Shown here piece by piece: positions 13,499 through 22,652 of a DNA stretch of 64,000 bases. Origin of the DNA: Hylemonella sp. GTDB taxonomy: Bacteria > Pseudomonadota > Gammaproteobacteria > Burkholderiales > Burkholderiaceae_C. The notes below the pieces were generated by a model that was not told where the DNA came from, did no database searches, and worked only from the letters and a program-made list of their open reading frames with translations. The stretch covers positions 1 to 64,000 of the forward strand of contig JAUYQZ010000039.1 of the NCBI GenBank assembly GCA_030695415.1. Direction: 5' to 3'. A program made the translations under genes and the position numbers. Position 1 is the first letter of the stretch. The number at the start of each line of letters is the position of its first letter.

Positions 13499-14245
13499 TT
13501 GGACAAGGTTCTACTGGTCACCGGTGGCGGCCGCGGCATCGGCGCCGCCACGGCGCTGCTCGCTGCACAGCGCGGCTACGCGGTTGCCGTCAACTACACG
13601 AGCAAGTCGCTGGCAGCCGACGAAGTGGTGCGGCAGATCCGCACCGACGGCGGCACGGCCATGGCGGTGCGTGCCGATGTGGCCGTTGAGGCCCAGGTGC
13701 TGGCACTGTTCGAGCAGGTCGACGCCAAGCTCGGCCGCCTCACCGCCCTGGTCAACAACGCCGGCGTGGTGGACACGGCCCAGCGCGTGGACGAACAGAG
13801 CCTGGCCCGCTGGCGCCGCATGTTCGAGATCAACGTCTTCGGCACCATGCTGTGCGCGCGCGAAGCGGTGCGCCGCATGAGCACGCGCCATGGCGGCATG
13901 GGGGGCGTCATCGTCAACGTCGGCAGCGTGGCCTCGGTGCACGGCGCGGCCGGACAGTATGTGGACTACGCCGCCGCCAAGGGCGCCGTGGATGTCTTCA
14001 CGCTGGGCCTGGCGCGCGAGGTGGCCACCGAAGGCATCCGCGTCAATGCGGTAAGGCCCGGCATCGTCGACACCGAGATTCACGCCAGCGGGGGCCAGCC
14101 CGGGCGGGCGCAGCGCCTGGCGCCACAGATTCCCATGCAGCGCCCCGGCACGGCGCAGGAAGTCGCCAACGCCATCGCCTGGCTGCTGTCAGATGAAGCC
14201 AGCTATGCGACCGGCTCCATCCTAGACGTCACGGGAGGACGCTGA
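13499..14245 (+). CDS. SDR family oxidoreductase
   Basis: LDKVLLVTGGGRGIGAATA, NNAGVVD, YVDYAAAKGAV; probable TTG start at 13499 with AGGAG upstream. Confidence 0.9.
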   Translation: MDKVLLVTGGGRGIGAATALLAAQRGYAVAVNYTSKSLAADEVVRQIRTDGGTAMAVRADVAVEAQVLALFEQVDAKLGRLTALVNNAGVVDTAQRVDEQSLARWRRMFEINVFGTMLCAREAVRRMSTRHGGMGGVIVNVGSVASVHGAAGQYVDYAAAKGAVDVFTLGLAREVATEGIRVNAVRPGIVDTEIHASGGQPGRAQRLAPQIPMQRPGTAQEVANAIAWLLSDEASYATGSILDVTGGR

Positions 14246-14724
14246 TGAGCACAAAAACCTTGAAGTACTACTGGGAAGACATGGCCGTGGGCAGCACACG
14301 CGCGCTCGGCAGTGTCAGCCCCACGCGTGAAGAGATCCTGGACTTCGCGCGCCAGTTCGACCCGCAACCCTTCCACCTGGACGAAGCCGCCGCACAGGCC
14401 TCCGTGTTCGGCAGCCTGTGCGCCAGCGGCTGGCACACCTGCTCGATGGCCATGCGGCTGATGGTCGACAACTTCCTGTCCGAAGCCGCCGGCCTGGGCT
14501 CACCCGGGCTGGAGAGCCTGAAGTGGACCAAGCCCGTCTTTCCGGGAGACGTGCTGAGCCTGCGCCACACCATCCTGGACAGCCGCCCCATGGGCAGCCG
14601 GCCCGACGTGGGCCTGGTTCGCACGCTGTGGGAGATGCACAACCAGCGCGGCGACAAGGTGCTGCACATGGAGGGCTGGAGCATGTTCCGCCGACGTACG
14701 CCAGCCACCATCACCACTGCTTGA
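14245..14724 (+). CDS. MaoC family (R)-specific enoyl-CoA dehydratase
   Basis: Hot-dog fold pattern DFARQFDPQPFHLDEAAAQASVFGSLCASGWHT. Confidence 0.92.
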   Translation: MSTKTLKYYWEDMAVGSTRALGSVSPTREEILDFARQFDPQPFHLDEAAAQASVFGSLCASGWHTCSMAMRLMVDNFLSEAAGLGSPGLESLKWTKPVFPGDVLSLRHTILDSRPMGSRPDVGLVRTLWEMHNQRGDKVLHMEGWSMFRRRTPATITTA

Positions 14725-14731
14725 GCCCCCC

Positions 14732-15364
14732 ATGGATTTCAAACCCCTCGTCACCCTGCTGGCCATCGTCAACCCGCTGGCCATCGTGCCCTTTTTCATC
14801 CACTACACGCAGGGCTTCACGCGCGAGCAACGCCTGCGTACGATCTGGATCTCTTCACTGAGCGCCTTTGCGGTGATCGCCATCAGCGCCCTGCTGGGCC
14901 TGCAGATCCTGGCCTTCTTCGGCATCTCACTGGCCAGCTTCCAGGTCGGTGGCGGCATGTTGCTGTTGACCTCGGCGCTGGCCATGCTCAATGCGCAGCC
15001 GGCCGAAGCCAAGTCGAATGCCGAGGAAATGCAGAACGCGGCCGAGCGCTCGGCCGCGCGTGCCAGCATCGCTGTGGTGCCGCTGACCATCCCGCTGCTC
15101 ACCGGGCCGGCCACCATGTCCACCGTGGTGATCTACGCCGACAAGGCCCGGGACTTCCTTCAGCTCGGGATGCTGGTGGGCTACGGCGTGGTGATCGCGC
15201 TGGCCACGGCCCTGTGTTTTGCCCTGGCCGAGCCGATCGCGCGGGTGCTGGGCAAGACCGGCATCAACGTGATGACCCGGCTCATGGGCCTGATCCTCGC
15301 GGCCCTGGCCGTGGAGGTGATGTCCGACGGCCTCACCAAGCTCTTCCCGGCCCTTGCGGGCTGA
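14732..15364 (+). CDS. MarC family membrane protein
   Basis: MDFKPLVTLLAIVNPLAIVPFFIHYTQGFTREQR; multi-TM. Confidence 0.92.
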   Translation: MDFKPLVTLLAIVNPLAIVPFFIHYTQGFTREQRLRTIWISSLSAFAVIAISALLGLQILAFFGISLASFQVGGGMLLLTSALAMLNAQPAEAKSNAEEMQNAAERSAARASIAVVPLTIPLLTGPATMSTVVIYADKARDFLQLGMLVGYGVVIALATALCFALAEPIARVLGKTGINVMTRLMGLILAALAVEVMSDGLTKLFPALAG

Positions 15365-15370
15365 TCGCGC

Positions 15371-16975
15371 TCAGTAGGACGCGACTGCGCCGTTGGAGCG
15401 CGGGTCAAACCCGCCCTCCAGCACGCCATTGGGGTGACGGATCAGCATGCCGGCGTGCCCCACGCCTTCGTCCCAGGCACCGATGGTTTCCACCTCGTGA
15501 CCCAGGGCACGCAACTGCGTCACCACCGCCGGATCGAAGCGGCTTTCCAGTTTGAGCGAGTCGCTGGACTGGCCCCAGGTGCGGCCCAGCAACCAGCGCG
15601 GCCGCTCGATGGCCTGTTGCGGATGGTCGCCAAAACGCATCACGCGGTTGAAGATGGTGGCCTGCGTCTGTGGCTGGCCGTCGCCGCCCATGGTGCCGTA
15701 GACCATGCTGCCGCCATTGGCCAGCTGGGCCATCGCAGGGTTCAGGGTATGGAAAGGCTTCTTGCGCGGCTCCAGCGTGTTCACGTGCTTCGGGTCCAGC
15801 GAGAAGCTGCAGCCGCGGTTCTGCCAGTTCACGCCACTGCTGGGCAGCACCACGCCCGAACCGAACTCGTGGTAGATGCTCTGGATGAAAGAAACAGCGA
15901 GGCCGTTCTTGTCGATCACGCCCATCCAGATGGTGTCGCCAGGCTTGGCGGTCTTGCCCCAGGGCAGGGCCACGTCGGACTTGAATTCCTTCGCCAGCGC
16001 ATCGATGCGCGCGGGCGTCAGCAGCTCGGCCGGCGGCAGGGCCATGAAGTCGGGGTCGGTCAGGTAACGGTCGCGCACGCGGAAAGCCAGCTTGGTCGCC
16101 TCCACCTGCGCATGCACGAAGGCCGCGCTCTCGGGGCCGGCCTGCTTCCAGCCCGGGAAGCGCTCCATCAGCGCCAGGATCAGCAGCGAGACCAGGCCTT
16201 GTGACGGCGGCACCATGTTGTGTAGCTGCGCGCCACCGACCGGCACGGTCAGCGGGTCGATCAATTTGGCCTGGTGCGCCTGCAGGTCGGCCAGCGTGAG
16301 CGGGCTGCCCACGGCGGCCAGTTCGGCCGCCATCTGTCTGGCCAGCGCGCCGCGGTAGTACTCGTCCGTGCCCTTGCGCGCGATCAGCGCCAACGTGTCG
16401 GCCAGGCGCGTCTGCTTGAACAACGCGCCCTCCTGCGGCACCTGCCCCTGGGTCAGGAAGGTCTCGGCAAAACCCGGGCGGTCTTTGAGCTCGGCCAGCT
16501 TGGCCTGCGTGGTGCTGGCCTGGCTGCGCGTGACCGGAATGCCCTGGCGTGCCAGGAAGATCGCATCGTCGAGCAGGCGGCTCAGCGGCAGACGGCCGCC
16601 CAGTGACTGCGCCGACAGCTTGTGCGCGGCGCCCCAGCCCGAAATCGTGCCGGCCACGGTGAGCGCGGCGGTGCCGCCGCGGAAGGGAATGCTGCCACTG
16701 ATGCCACGCTGTGCGTACCAGTCGCGGCTGGCCGCCAGCGCGCTGCGGCCGCTGGCATCGATGCCGCCGGGGCGATTGCCCGGGCCGTTGATGACCCAGA
16801 AGCTGTCGCCCCCGATGGAATTCATGTGCGGATAGACCACGGCGATGGTGGCCGCGGCGGCGACCATCGCCTCCAGGGCATTGCCGCCTTCGCGCAGCAC
16901 GGCAACGGCCGACTCGGCAGCCAGGGAGTGGGGGGCTACCGCGATACCGCGGCGGCCGTAAACAGATTGCGCCAT
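15371..16975 (-). CDS. ggt: Gamma-glutamyltransferase family protein
   Basis: GNALEAMVAAAATIAVVYPHMNSIGGDSFWV; GDTIWMGVIDKNGLAVSFIQSIYHEFGSGVV. Confidence 0.93.
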   Translation of the reverse strand: MAQSVYGRRGIAVAPHSLAAESAVAVLREGGNALEAMVAAAATIAVVYPHMNSIGGDSFWVINGPGNRPGGIDASGRSALAASRDWYAQRGISGSIPFRGGTAALTVAGTISGWGAAHKLSAQSLGGRLPLSRLLDDAIFLARQGIPVTRSQASTTQAKLAELKDRPGFAETFLTQGQVPQEGALFKQTRLADTLALIARKGTDEYYRGALARQMAAELAAVGSPLTLADLQAHQAKLIDPLTVPVGGAQLHNMVPPSQGLVSLLILALMERFPGWKQAGPESAAFVHAQVEATKLAFRVRDRYLTDPDFMALPPAELLTPARIDALAKEFKSDVALPWGKTAKPGDTIWMGVIDKNGLAVSFIQSIYHEFGSGVVLPSSGVNWQNRGCSFSLDPKHVNTLEPRKKPFHTLNPAMAQLANGGSMVYGTMGGDGQPQTQATIFNRVMRFGDHPQQAIERPRWLLGRTWGQSSDSLKLESRFDPAVVTQLRALGHEVETIGAWDEGVGHAGMLIRHPNGVLEGGFDPRSNGAVASY

Positions 16976-16997
16976 AAGAGAATTCCTCAGTAAAGGG

Positions 16998-17019
16998 AAA
17001 GGCGCCAACAGGCGCCTTT
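16998..17019 (-). terminator. Hairpin between dctM-like gene and ggt
   Basis: AAAGGCGCC-AACA-GGCGCCTTT perfect stem followed on minus strand by TTTCCCTTT. Confidence 0.5.
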
Positions 17020-17037
17020 AGGAACGATCACGTGATG

Positions 17038-18363
17038 CTACCAGCCGATGACCTTGGGCAACCACAGCGCGATCTGCGGATAGAAAAACAGCAACAGCAG
17101 CGCCACGAACTGCATGGCGATGAACGGCACCACACCCTTGTAGATGTCCTTGATCGTCACCTCGGGCGGCGCCACGCCCTTGAGGTAGAACAGGGCCCAG
17201 CCGAAAGGCGGCGTCAAAAAGGAGGACTGCAGGTTCACGGTGATCAGCATGGCCAGCCAGACCGGGTCCACGCCCTGGGCCAGCAGCACCGGCAGGAACA
17301 GAGGCACGGCGATGTAGCTGATCTCGATCCACTCGATGAAGAAGCCGAGAATGAAGATCAGCACCATCATGAACCAGATGTCGCTGTTCACGCCGCCGGG
17401 CAGCAGGTCAAACATCTTGGTGATCAGGTCCTCGCCATGCAGGCCGCGGAAGGCCAGCGCGAAGACCTGGGCCGTCATGAGAATGAGCATCATGATGGCG
17501 GTGATCTTGCTGGTCTCCAGCGCCGCATCCTTCAGGACCTTCATGTTGAAGCGCCCCGACAGGGCGGTGATCAGCACCGCGCCCACCGCGCCCATGGAGG
17601 CGGCCTCGGTCGGCGCGGCAACGCCGCCGACGATGGAGCCCAGCACCGCCACCACCAGCATGATGGGCGGCACCACGACCTTCCAGAAGCGGATCCAGAG
17701 CTGACGGCGCGAGACGCCATCGCGCTCGTCCTGCGGGATCGGCGGCATCAGGTCGGGTTTGAGCCAGCCCAGCACCAGCAGGAAGATGATGTAGACCGCC
17801 GACAGCAGCAGACCCGGGCCCACCGCGGCCGCAAACAGCGTACCCACCGAGAGCTGCATGATGTCGGACAGCAGGATCAGGATCAGGCTGGGCGGGATGA
17901 TCTGCCCCAGCGTGCCCGAAGCGCAGATCGCGCCGCAGGCAATGCTCTTGTTGTAGCCACGCTTGATCAGCGTGGGCAGGGTCAGCAGGCCCAAGGTGAT
18001 GACGGTAGCGCCCACGATGCCGGTGGTCGCCCCCATGAGCACGCCGAACAGGATGATGCCCACGCCCATGCCGCCACGTACACCGCCGGCAAGGTGTCCC
18101 ATGACGTCGAGCAAGTCGTCGGCCAGGCGCGATTTCTCCAGCATCACGCCCATGAAGACGAAGAGCGGAATCGCCATCCACTGGTAACCGGCCACGATGC
18201 CGTAGAAACGCGCCGGCAAGAGGCTGAACAGGCTGTCGCCAAAGCCCAGGTAACCAAAGATAAAGCCCACGGTGGCCAGCGTAGTGGCCACGGGTACGCC
18301 CAGCATCAGCAGGGCGAAGAAGCCCACCAGCATCAGGATGGCATAGGTTTGCGGCTCAAACAT
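17038..18363 (-). CDS. dctM: TRAP transporter large permease (DctM-like)
   Basis: MFEPQTYAILMLVGFFALLMLGVPVATTLATVG...; TRAP cluster. Confidence 0.95.
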   Translation of the reverse strand: MFEPQTYAILMLVGFFALLMLGVPVATTLATVGFIFGYLGFGDSLFSLLPARFYGIVAGYQWMAIPLFVFMGVMLEKSRLADDLLDVMGHLAGGVRGGMGVGIILFGVLMGATTGIVGATVITLGLLTLPTLIKRGYNKSIACGAICASGTLGQIIPPSLILILLSDIMQLSVGTLFAAAVGPGLLLSAVYIIFLLVLGWLKPDLMPPIPQDERDGVSRRQLWIRFWKVVVPPIMLVVAVLGSIVGGVAAPTEAASMGAVGAVLITALSGRFNMKVLKDAALETSKITAIMMLILMTAQVFALAFRGLHGEDLITKMFDLLPGGVNSDIWFMMVLIFILGFFIEWIEISYIAVPLFLPVLLAQGVDPVWLAMLITVNLQSSFLTPPFGWALFYLKGVAPPEVTIKDIYKGVVPFIAMQFVALLLLFFYPQIALWLPKVIGW

Positions 18364-18883
18364 GGCTGCTCTCCTGCGCCTGGGCGCGCGTGTGGAACAG
18401 GCGCAGCAAAGCCGCCACCGTCTGCAGGGCAACCAGGCCGTAGCCGATCGGGATCAGCGACTTGACGATCCAGCGCAGCGGGATGCCGCCCGGATCGGGC
18501 GAGCTTTCCTGGATGGAATAGGACTGCAGCACGTAGCTGATCGAGACCTTGATGAAGATCAGCGCCACGGCCAGCAGCAACAGCAGGGAGATCACGTCGA
18601 CGATGAATTTCTTGCGCGCCGAGTAGTTCGCGTAGAACAGGTCAACGCGCACGTTGTCGCCACGTTGCAAGGCGTAGCACATGCCCAGCAGGATGAGTGC
18701 CGCCAACAGATGCCACTCCAGCTCCTGGGCCCAGACCGAGCCGAAGCTGAAGGAGTAGCGCAGCAGCACATTGACCGCCACCAGACCGATCATGACAAGA
18801 GCCACCCAGAGGGTGGCTCTTCCGACGACATCGATCAGCGACTCAATCTTCTCCATCACGGAGGTGATCGCTTTGTTATTCAT
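18356..18883 (-). CDS. dctQ: TRAP transporter small permease (DctQ-like)
   Basis: 4-TM DctQ domain; overlaps dctM start. Confidence 0.93.
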   Translation of the reverse strand: MNNKAITSVMEKIESLIDVVGRATLWVALVMIGLVAVNVLLRYSFSFGSVWAQELEWHLLAALILLGMCYALQRGDNVRVDLFYANYSARKKFIVDVISLLLLLAVALIFIKVSISYVLQSYSIQESSPDPGGIPLRWIVKSLIPIGYGLVALQTVAALLRLFHTRAQAQESSHV

Positions 18884-19010
18884 GACTTACCTTTCACGCA
18901 AACCTCGACCAACGCCACGCCTTTGGGGCCCGGGTTTGTCGAGGTCCTTGATTTTGTCCACCTGGCGCTTCAGCAGCGCTGAGCGCCAAGAGGACGACAC
19001 AGCCTATTGC

Positions 19011-20105
19011 TTAACCACGCACCTTGGTGTGGTACTGCTCTTCGCTGACCTCGACCCAGCGGTCGTACTTGGCCTTGAAGCTCATGTAGGAATCGTGCAC
19101 CTTCTTGACCAGCGGGTCCTTGGCAACGGCCTCGGCCAGCACCTTCTCGGTCTCGACGCGCAGGGCCTTGATGACCGAATCCGGCAGGGGCTTGGCGATG
19201 ACCTTCTGGTTCTTGATCAGGTCTTCCATGGCCTCGGAGTTGGCCTTCTGGCACCAGCCTTCGCTGATCACGTTGCAGGCGGCCGAGGCGTTCTGCACGA
19301 TGGCCTGCAGGTCCTTGGGCAGCTTGTCCCAGGCGGCCTTGTTGATCAGCAGCTCGGACACCGTGGCGGCCTCGTGCCAGCCGGTGGTGTAGTAGTACTT
19401 GGCGGCCTTCTGCAGACCCAGGCGACGGTCCTGGAAGGGGCCGACGAATTCGGCCGCGTCGATCACGCCGCGCTCCAGCGCAGGGAAAATCTCGCCGCCC
19501 GGCAGCACCTTCACGTCCACGCCCAGGTTGGCGTAGACCTTGCCGGCCAGGCCGGGGATGCGCATCTTCAGGCCCTTGAGGTCGGCAACGGTGTTGATTT
19601 CCTTCTTGAACCAGCCGGTCATCTGCACGCCGGTGTTGCCGCAGGGCATGGCCACCATGCCGAAGGGCGCGTAGACCTCATTCCACAACTCGATGCCGCC
19701 GCCGTCGTAGAGCCAACCGTTCATGCCCTGGAAGTTCAGGCCAAAGGGCACAGCGGTGAAGTACTGGGCGGCAAAGGTCTTGCCGGTCCAGAAATAACTG
19801 TTCGCGTGGTTCATCTCCACGGTGCCGGCGCGCACGGCGTCGAAGCCCTCGAAAGCCGGGATCAGTTCACCGGCGCCGAAGACCTGAATGTTCAGGCGGC
19901 CGCCCGACATGTCGCGGATGCGCTTGGCCAGGTCGGTGGCGCTGCCCGGGCCGTCCATGTAGAAGGGCGAGCCCTTGCCGTAGGCGCTGGTCATTTTCCA
20001 GTTGAAAGTCTGTTGTGCACTGGCGACCATGGGGAAGGCCAGGGCGGCAGCGCCTGCGCCAGCAGTAACGGTCTTGGAAACAAACGAACGACGGTCCAGT
20101 TTCAT
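19011..20105 (-). CDS. dctP: TRAP transporter substrate-binding protein (DctP family)
   Basis: MKLDRRSFVSKTVTAGAGAAALAFPMVASAQQTFNWKMTSAYGKGSPFYMDGPGSA. Confidence 0.94.
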   Translation of the reverse strand: MKLDRRSFVSKTVTAGAGAAALAFPMVASAQQTFNWKMTSAYGKGSPFYMDGPGSATDLAKRIRDMSGGRLNIQVFGAGELIPAFEGFDAVRAGTVEMNHANSYFWTGKTFAAQYFTAVPFGLNFQGMNGWLYDGGGIELWNEVYAPFGMVAMPCGNTGVQMTGWFKKEINTVADLKGLKMRIPGLAGKVYANLGVDVKVLPGGEIFPALERGVIDAAEFVGPFQDRRLGLQKAAKYYYTTGWHEAATVSELLINKAAWDKLPKDLQAIVQNASAACNVISEGWCQKANSEAMEDLIKNQKVIAKPLPDSVIKALRVETEKVLAEAVAKDPLVKKVHDSYMSFKAKYDRWVEVSEEQYHTKVRG

Positions 20106-20144
20106 GAGAAAGCTCCTAGCTTGTGAATGGGTAACACCCTGTCC

Positions 20145-20159
20145 GCAAGGAGCGTGCCT
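20145..20159 (-). promoter_or_regulatory. Sigma-54 (-24/-12) promoter candidate for dctP
   Basis: Minus strand AGGCACGCTCCTTGC: GG-N10-GC with near-consensus GGCACG-N4-TTGC, about 40 nt upstream of the dctP ATG. Confidence 0.7.
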
Positions 20160-20182
20160 GAATCAGGGCACTGAAGCTACTG

Positions 20183-20209
20183 GGGTTTGCACCATCTTGG
20201 GGCAAACCC
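20183..20209. promoter_or_regulatory. NtrC-like inverted-repeat box upstream of dctP
   Basis: GGGTTTGC-N11-GCAAACCC perfect dyad containing TGCACCATCTTGGGGCA (NtrC consensus TGCACC-N5-GGTGCA with 1 mismatch). Confidence 0.6.
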
Positions 20210-20225
20210 TGATTAATATGCACGC

Positions 20226-20840
20226 TTATCGTTGCCTCTGAAGCCACTGCACCAATTCAGTCACCGCCGCATCGGTGGCCGCACCCAAAGCGCGCACGCC
20301 GCCGGCAGCGTCGGCACTCGACGCCGCCTGCTGCACCTGCACTTCGCGCTGAGCCAGCAGCTGCTCGCCACCCGGCGTGCGCTGCAACAGCGTGGCGCGC
20401 AGGCGCAGCAGGCCTGCGCTTTGCTCGGGGCTGCTGAAGATCTGGCTGAACTCCTCCAGCTCGACGAGCAGCAGGCGCGGCGCCACATCGCCGGGGGTCA
20501 GCATGAACTCCTGGCCCAGACCCTCGCGCAGGCGCTGCTGAACGAGTTCAGCCGGCGTCATGGTCCAGCGCGACTGGCTGTAGGCACGCAGTTGCTGCGC
20601 GTCGGCGTAGCCCAGCCGGTAGAGCATGGCCGGGCCGTCCAGCGCCGGACTGGCCTGCACGCGCAGGGCCAGCACCAGGCGCGGGGCCGGCGGCTGTGCC
20701 ATCGGGGCCACGGCGGGTGGACCGAAGTCATAGCGCACCGGTGCCGGCGCCCGCTCCGGCAAGGCGCAGGCCGTCAGCAAGGTGGCCATCAGCAACAGGG
20801 ACCAGCGCGCAGACATGGCCAACGCATCGACTCTTTTCAT
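20226..20840 (-). CDS. ABC-type transport auxiliary lipoprotein (PqiC-like)
   Basis: Lipoprotein signal LLTACALPERAPAP; downstream of MCE-domain gene. Confidence 0.85.
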   Translation of the reverse strand: MKRVDALAMSARWSLLLMATLLTACALPERAPAPVRYDFGPPAVAPMAQPPAPRLVLALRVQASPALDGPAMLYRLGYADAQQLRAYSQSRWTMTPAELVQQRLREGLGQEFMLTPGDVAPRLLLVELEEFSQIFSSPEQSAGLLRLRATLLQRTPGGEQLLAQREVQVQQAASSADAAGGVRALGAATDAAVTELVQWLQRQR

Positions 20841-21769
20841 CGTGTACCTCGCGGAATGGCAAAGCCGGGTTCACCGGGGCCGGGCAGGCCCAGGGCGGGG
20901 CCGTAGATCAGGGCCTGGGGGTTGTCGTCCAGGGTGGCCGCTGTGCGTCCCAGCTGACGCACGGTGCGGCCGGCATCGTCCAGCGTGCGGTTGAGCCGCG
21001 GCAAGCTGGTCTGCTGCAGCGCCTGGCCGGAACTCGCCAACGCTCCCGCCCCCTGCTGCATTTGCTCCAAGGTGCCGCCGGGCTGCTGCAGGCGGCGGGC
21101 CACACCCGCATAGTCGTCCGCTGCGGCCCGCACGCGATCGGCGCTTGCGCTCACGCTCGCTGCGGCGGAGCGCATGGCGTCGAAGGACTGACCCGCCTGC
21201 TGGAGCGCAGGGGGCACCGCCGCCGCCGCCTCACCCAAGGCATCGATGCTCTTGCGCAGCGCCTGCTGGTTCTCGGGCGCCAGCAGCTGGTTGACGCGGC
21301 GCGCGGTCTCTTCGAGCTCCCCCAGCAGGCGCTCCCCCTGGCGCGACCACTGCTCCATGAAACCAGCTCGCATGGGGATGCGCGGCAACTCGCCCGCGGC
21401 GGCCTGCAGCGGCTCACGCGATTCGCCGCTGTCGTCGAGCTGCACGAAGGCGATGCCCGTGAGACCCTGGTAGCCCAGGGTCGCATAGGTGGAGCGCGTC
21501 ACGGGCGTGTCGGGCTCGACATCCATGAGCACCAGGACCTGGCCCGGTGTCCTAGGGTCGAGGTTGACCTCGGCCACCTTGCCCACCTTGACGCCGCGGT
21601 AGCGCACGGAGGCCTGCGGCAGCAGACCGGTGATGGTGCCGCGCGTGGCAATCTCGTAGCGTCGCAGGCCGCCCGTATCGCGGGTCAACCAGACCGCCAA
21701 TGCGATGAGCAGCGCCGCCACGCCGAGGACGAATACGCCGGCCGCGATCGCGTGAGCCTTGTTCTCCAT
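20837..21769 (-). CDS. MlaD/MCE domain protein
   Basis: MENKAHAIAAGVFVLGVAALLIALAVWLTRDTGGLRRYEIATRGTITGLLPQASVRYRGVKVGKV; start at 21769. Confidence 0.92.
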   Translation of the reverse strand: MENKAHAIAAGVFVLGVAALLIALAVWLTRDTGGLRRYEIATRGTITGLLPQASVRYRGVKVGKVAEVNLDPRTPGQVLVLMDVEPDTPVTRSTYATLGYQGLTGIAFVQLDDSGESREPLQAAAGELPRIPMRAGFMEQWSRQGERLLGELEETARRVNQLLAPENQQALRKSIDALGEAAAAVPPALQQAGQSFDAMRSAAASVSASADRVRAAADDYAGVARRLQQPGGTLEQMQQGAGALASSGQALQQTSLPRLNRTLDDAGRTVRQLGRTAATLDDNPQALIYGPALGLPGPGEPGFAIPRGTR

Positions 21770-21779
21770 AGCTGTCCTT

Positions 21780-22571
21780 CTAACCTTTCTGGTCCGTGTC
21801 CGCCAACAGGGTTTGCGCGCGCCTTCCACGTTCGCCCTGGAAAAACTCGCGCACAAAGGGATGATCAAAGCGGGCCACTTCACGGGCCGGCGCCGTGACG
21901 ACCACCTTCTGATCGGCCAGCACCGCCACCCGCGTGCTCAGATCGAAGATGGTGTCCAGATCGTGCGTGACCATCACCACGGTCAGGCCCAGTTCGCGGT
22001 GCAGGGAGCGCAACAGACGGCACAAGGCGTCGGCGCTGTCGGGGTCGAGGCCGGCTGTGGGCTCGTCCAGCAGCAGCAGGGGCGGGTCCATGATGAGGGC
22101 CCGCGCCAGCGCCACGCGCTTGACCATGCCGCCGGAAAGATCAGCGGGCATCTTGAGCGCCTGCACAGGCTCCAGCCCCACCATCTGCAACTTCACGAGC
22201 GCGGCATCGCGCACCAGATCCGGCGGCAGGGTGCGCAGTTCGCTGAGTGGGAAAGCGATGTTTTCCAGCACGCTGAAGGCCAGGAAGAGTGCCCCGTGCT
22301 GGAACAGCATGCCGACGCGACTGCTCGCACCCGGCTCGCTCATGCGCGATGCCGGCTGGCCCAGCACGGTGACCCGGCCGCTGCTGGGTCGCGCCAGCCC
22401 CAGGATCTGGCGCAGCAACACGGTCTTGCCGCTACCCGACGCCCCGGCGATGGCCAGCACCTCGCCTTCCTCGATCCGCAGGTCGAGATTGCGATGCACG
22501 ACCGCCTCGCGCCCGGGCGCGCGAAACACCGTGCTCAGGTTCTCGATCTCGACGAGGACACGCCCGCTCAT
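21780..22571 (-). CDS. ABC transporter ATP-binding protein (MlaF-like)
   Basis: Walker A GASGSGKTVLLRQ, signature LSGGMVKRVALARAL, Walker B LLLLDEPTAGLDP. Confidence 0.95.
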   Translation of the reverse strand: MSGRVLVEIENLSTVFRAPGREAVVHRNLDLRIEEGEVLAIAGASGSGKTVLLRQILGLARPSSGRVTVLGQPASRMSEPGASSRVGMLFQHGALFLAFSVLENIAFPLSELRTLPPDLVRDAALVKLQMVGLEPVQALKMPADLSGGMVKRVALARALIMDPPLLLLDEPTAGLDPDSADALCRLLRSLHRELGLTVVMVTHDLDTIFDLSTRVAVLADQKVVVTAPAREVARFDHPFVREFFQGERGRRAQTLLADTDQKG

Positions 22572-22652
22572 ATCAAGACCCCCACGCTCGGCATGGCATG
22601 CCGTCGCTGCCCCCAGCGGGAGCCCTCGCGCCTTCGGGCGGCCGTGCGGCGC

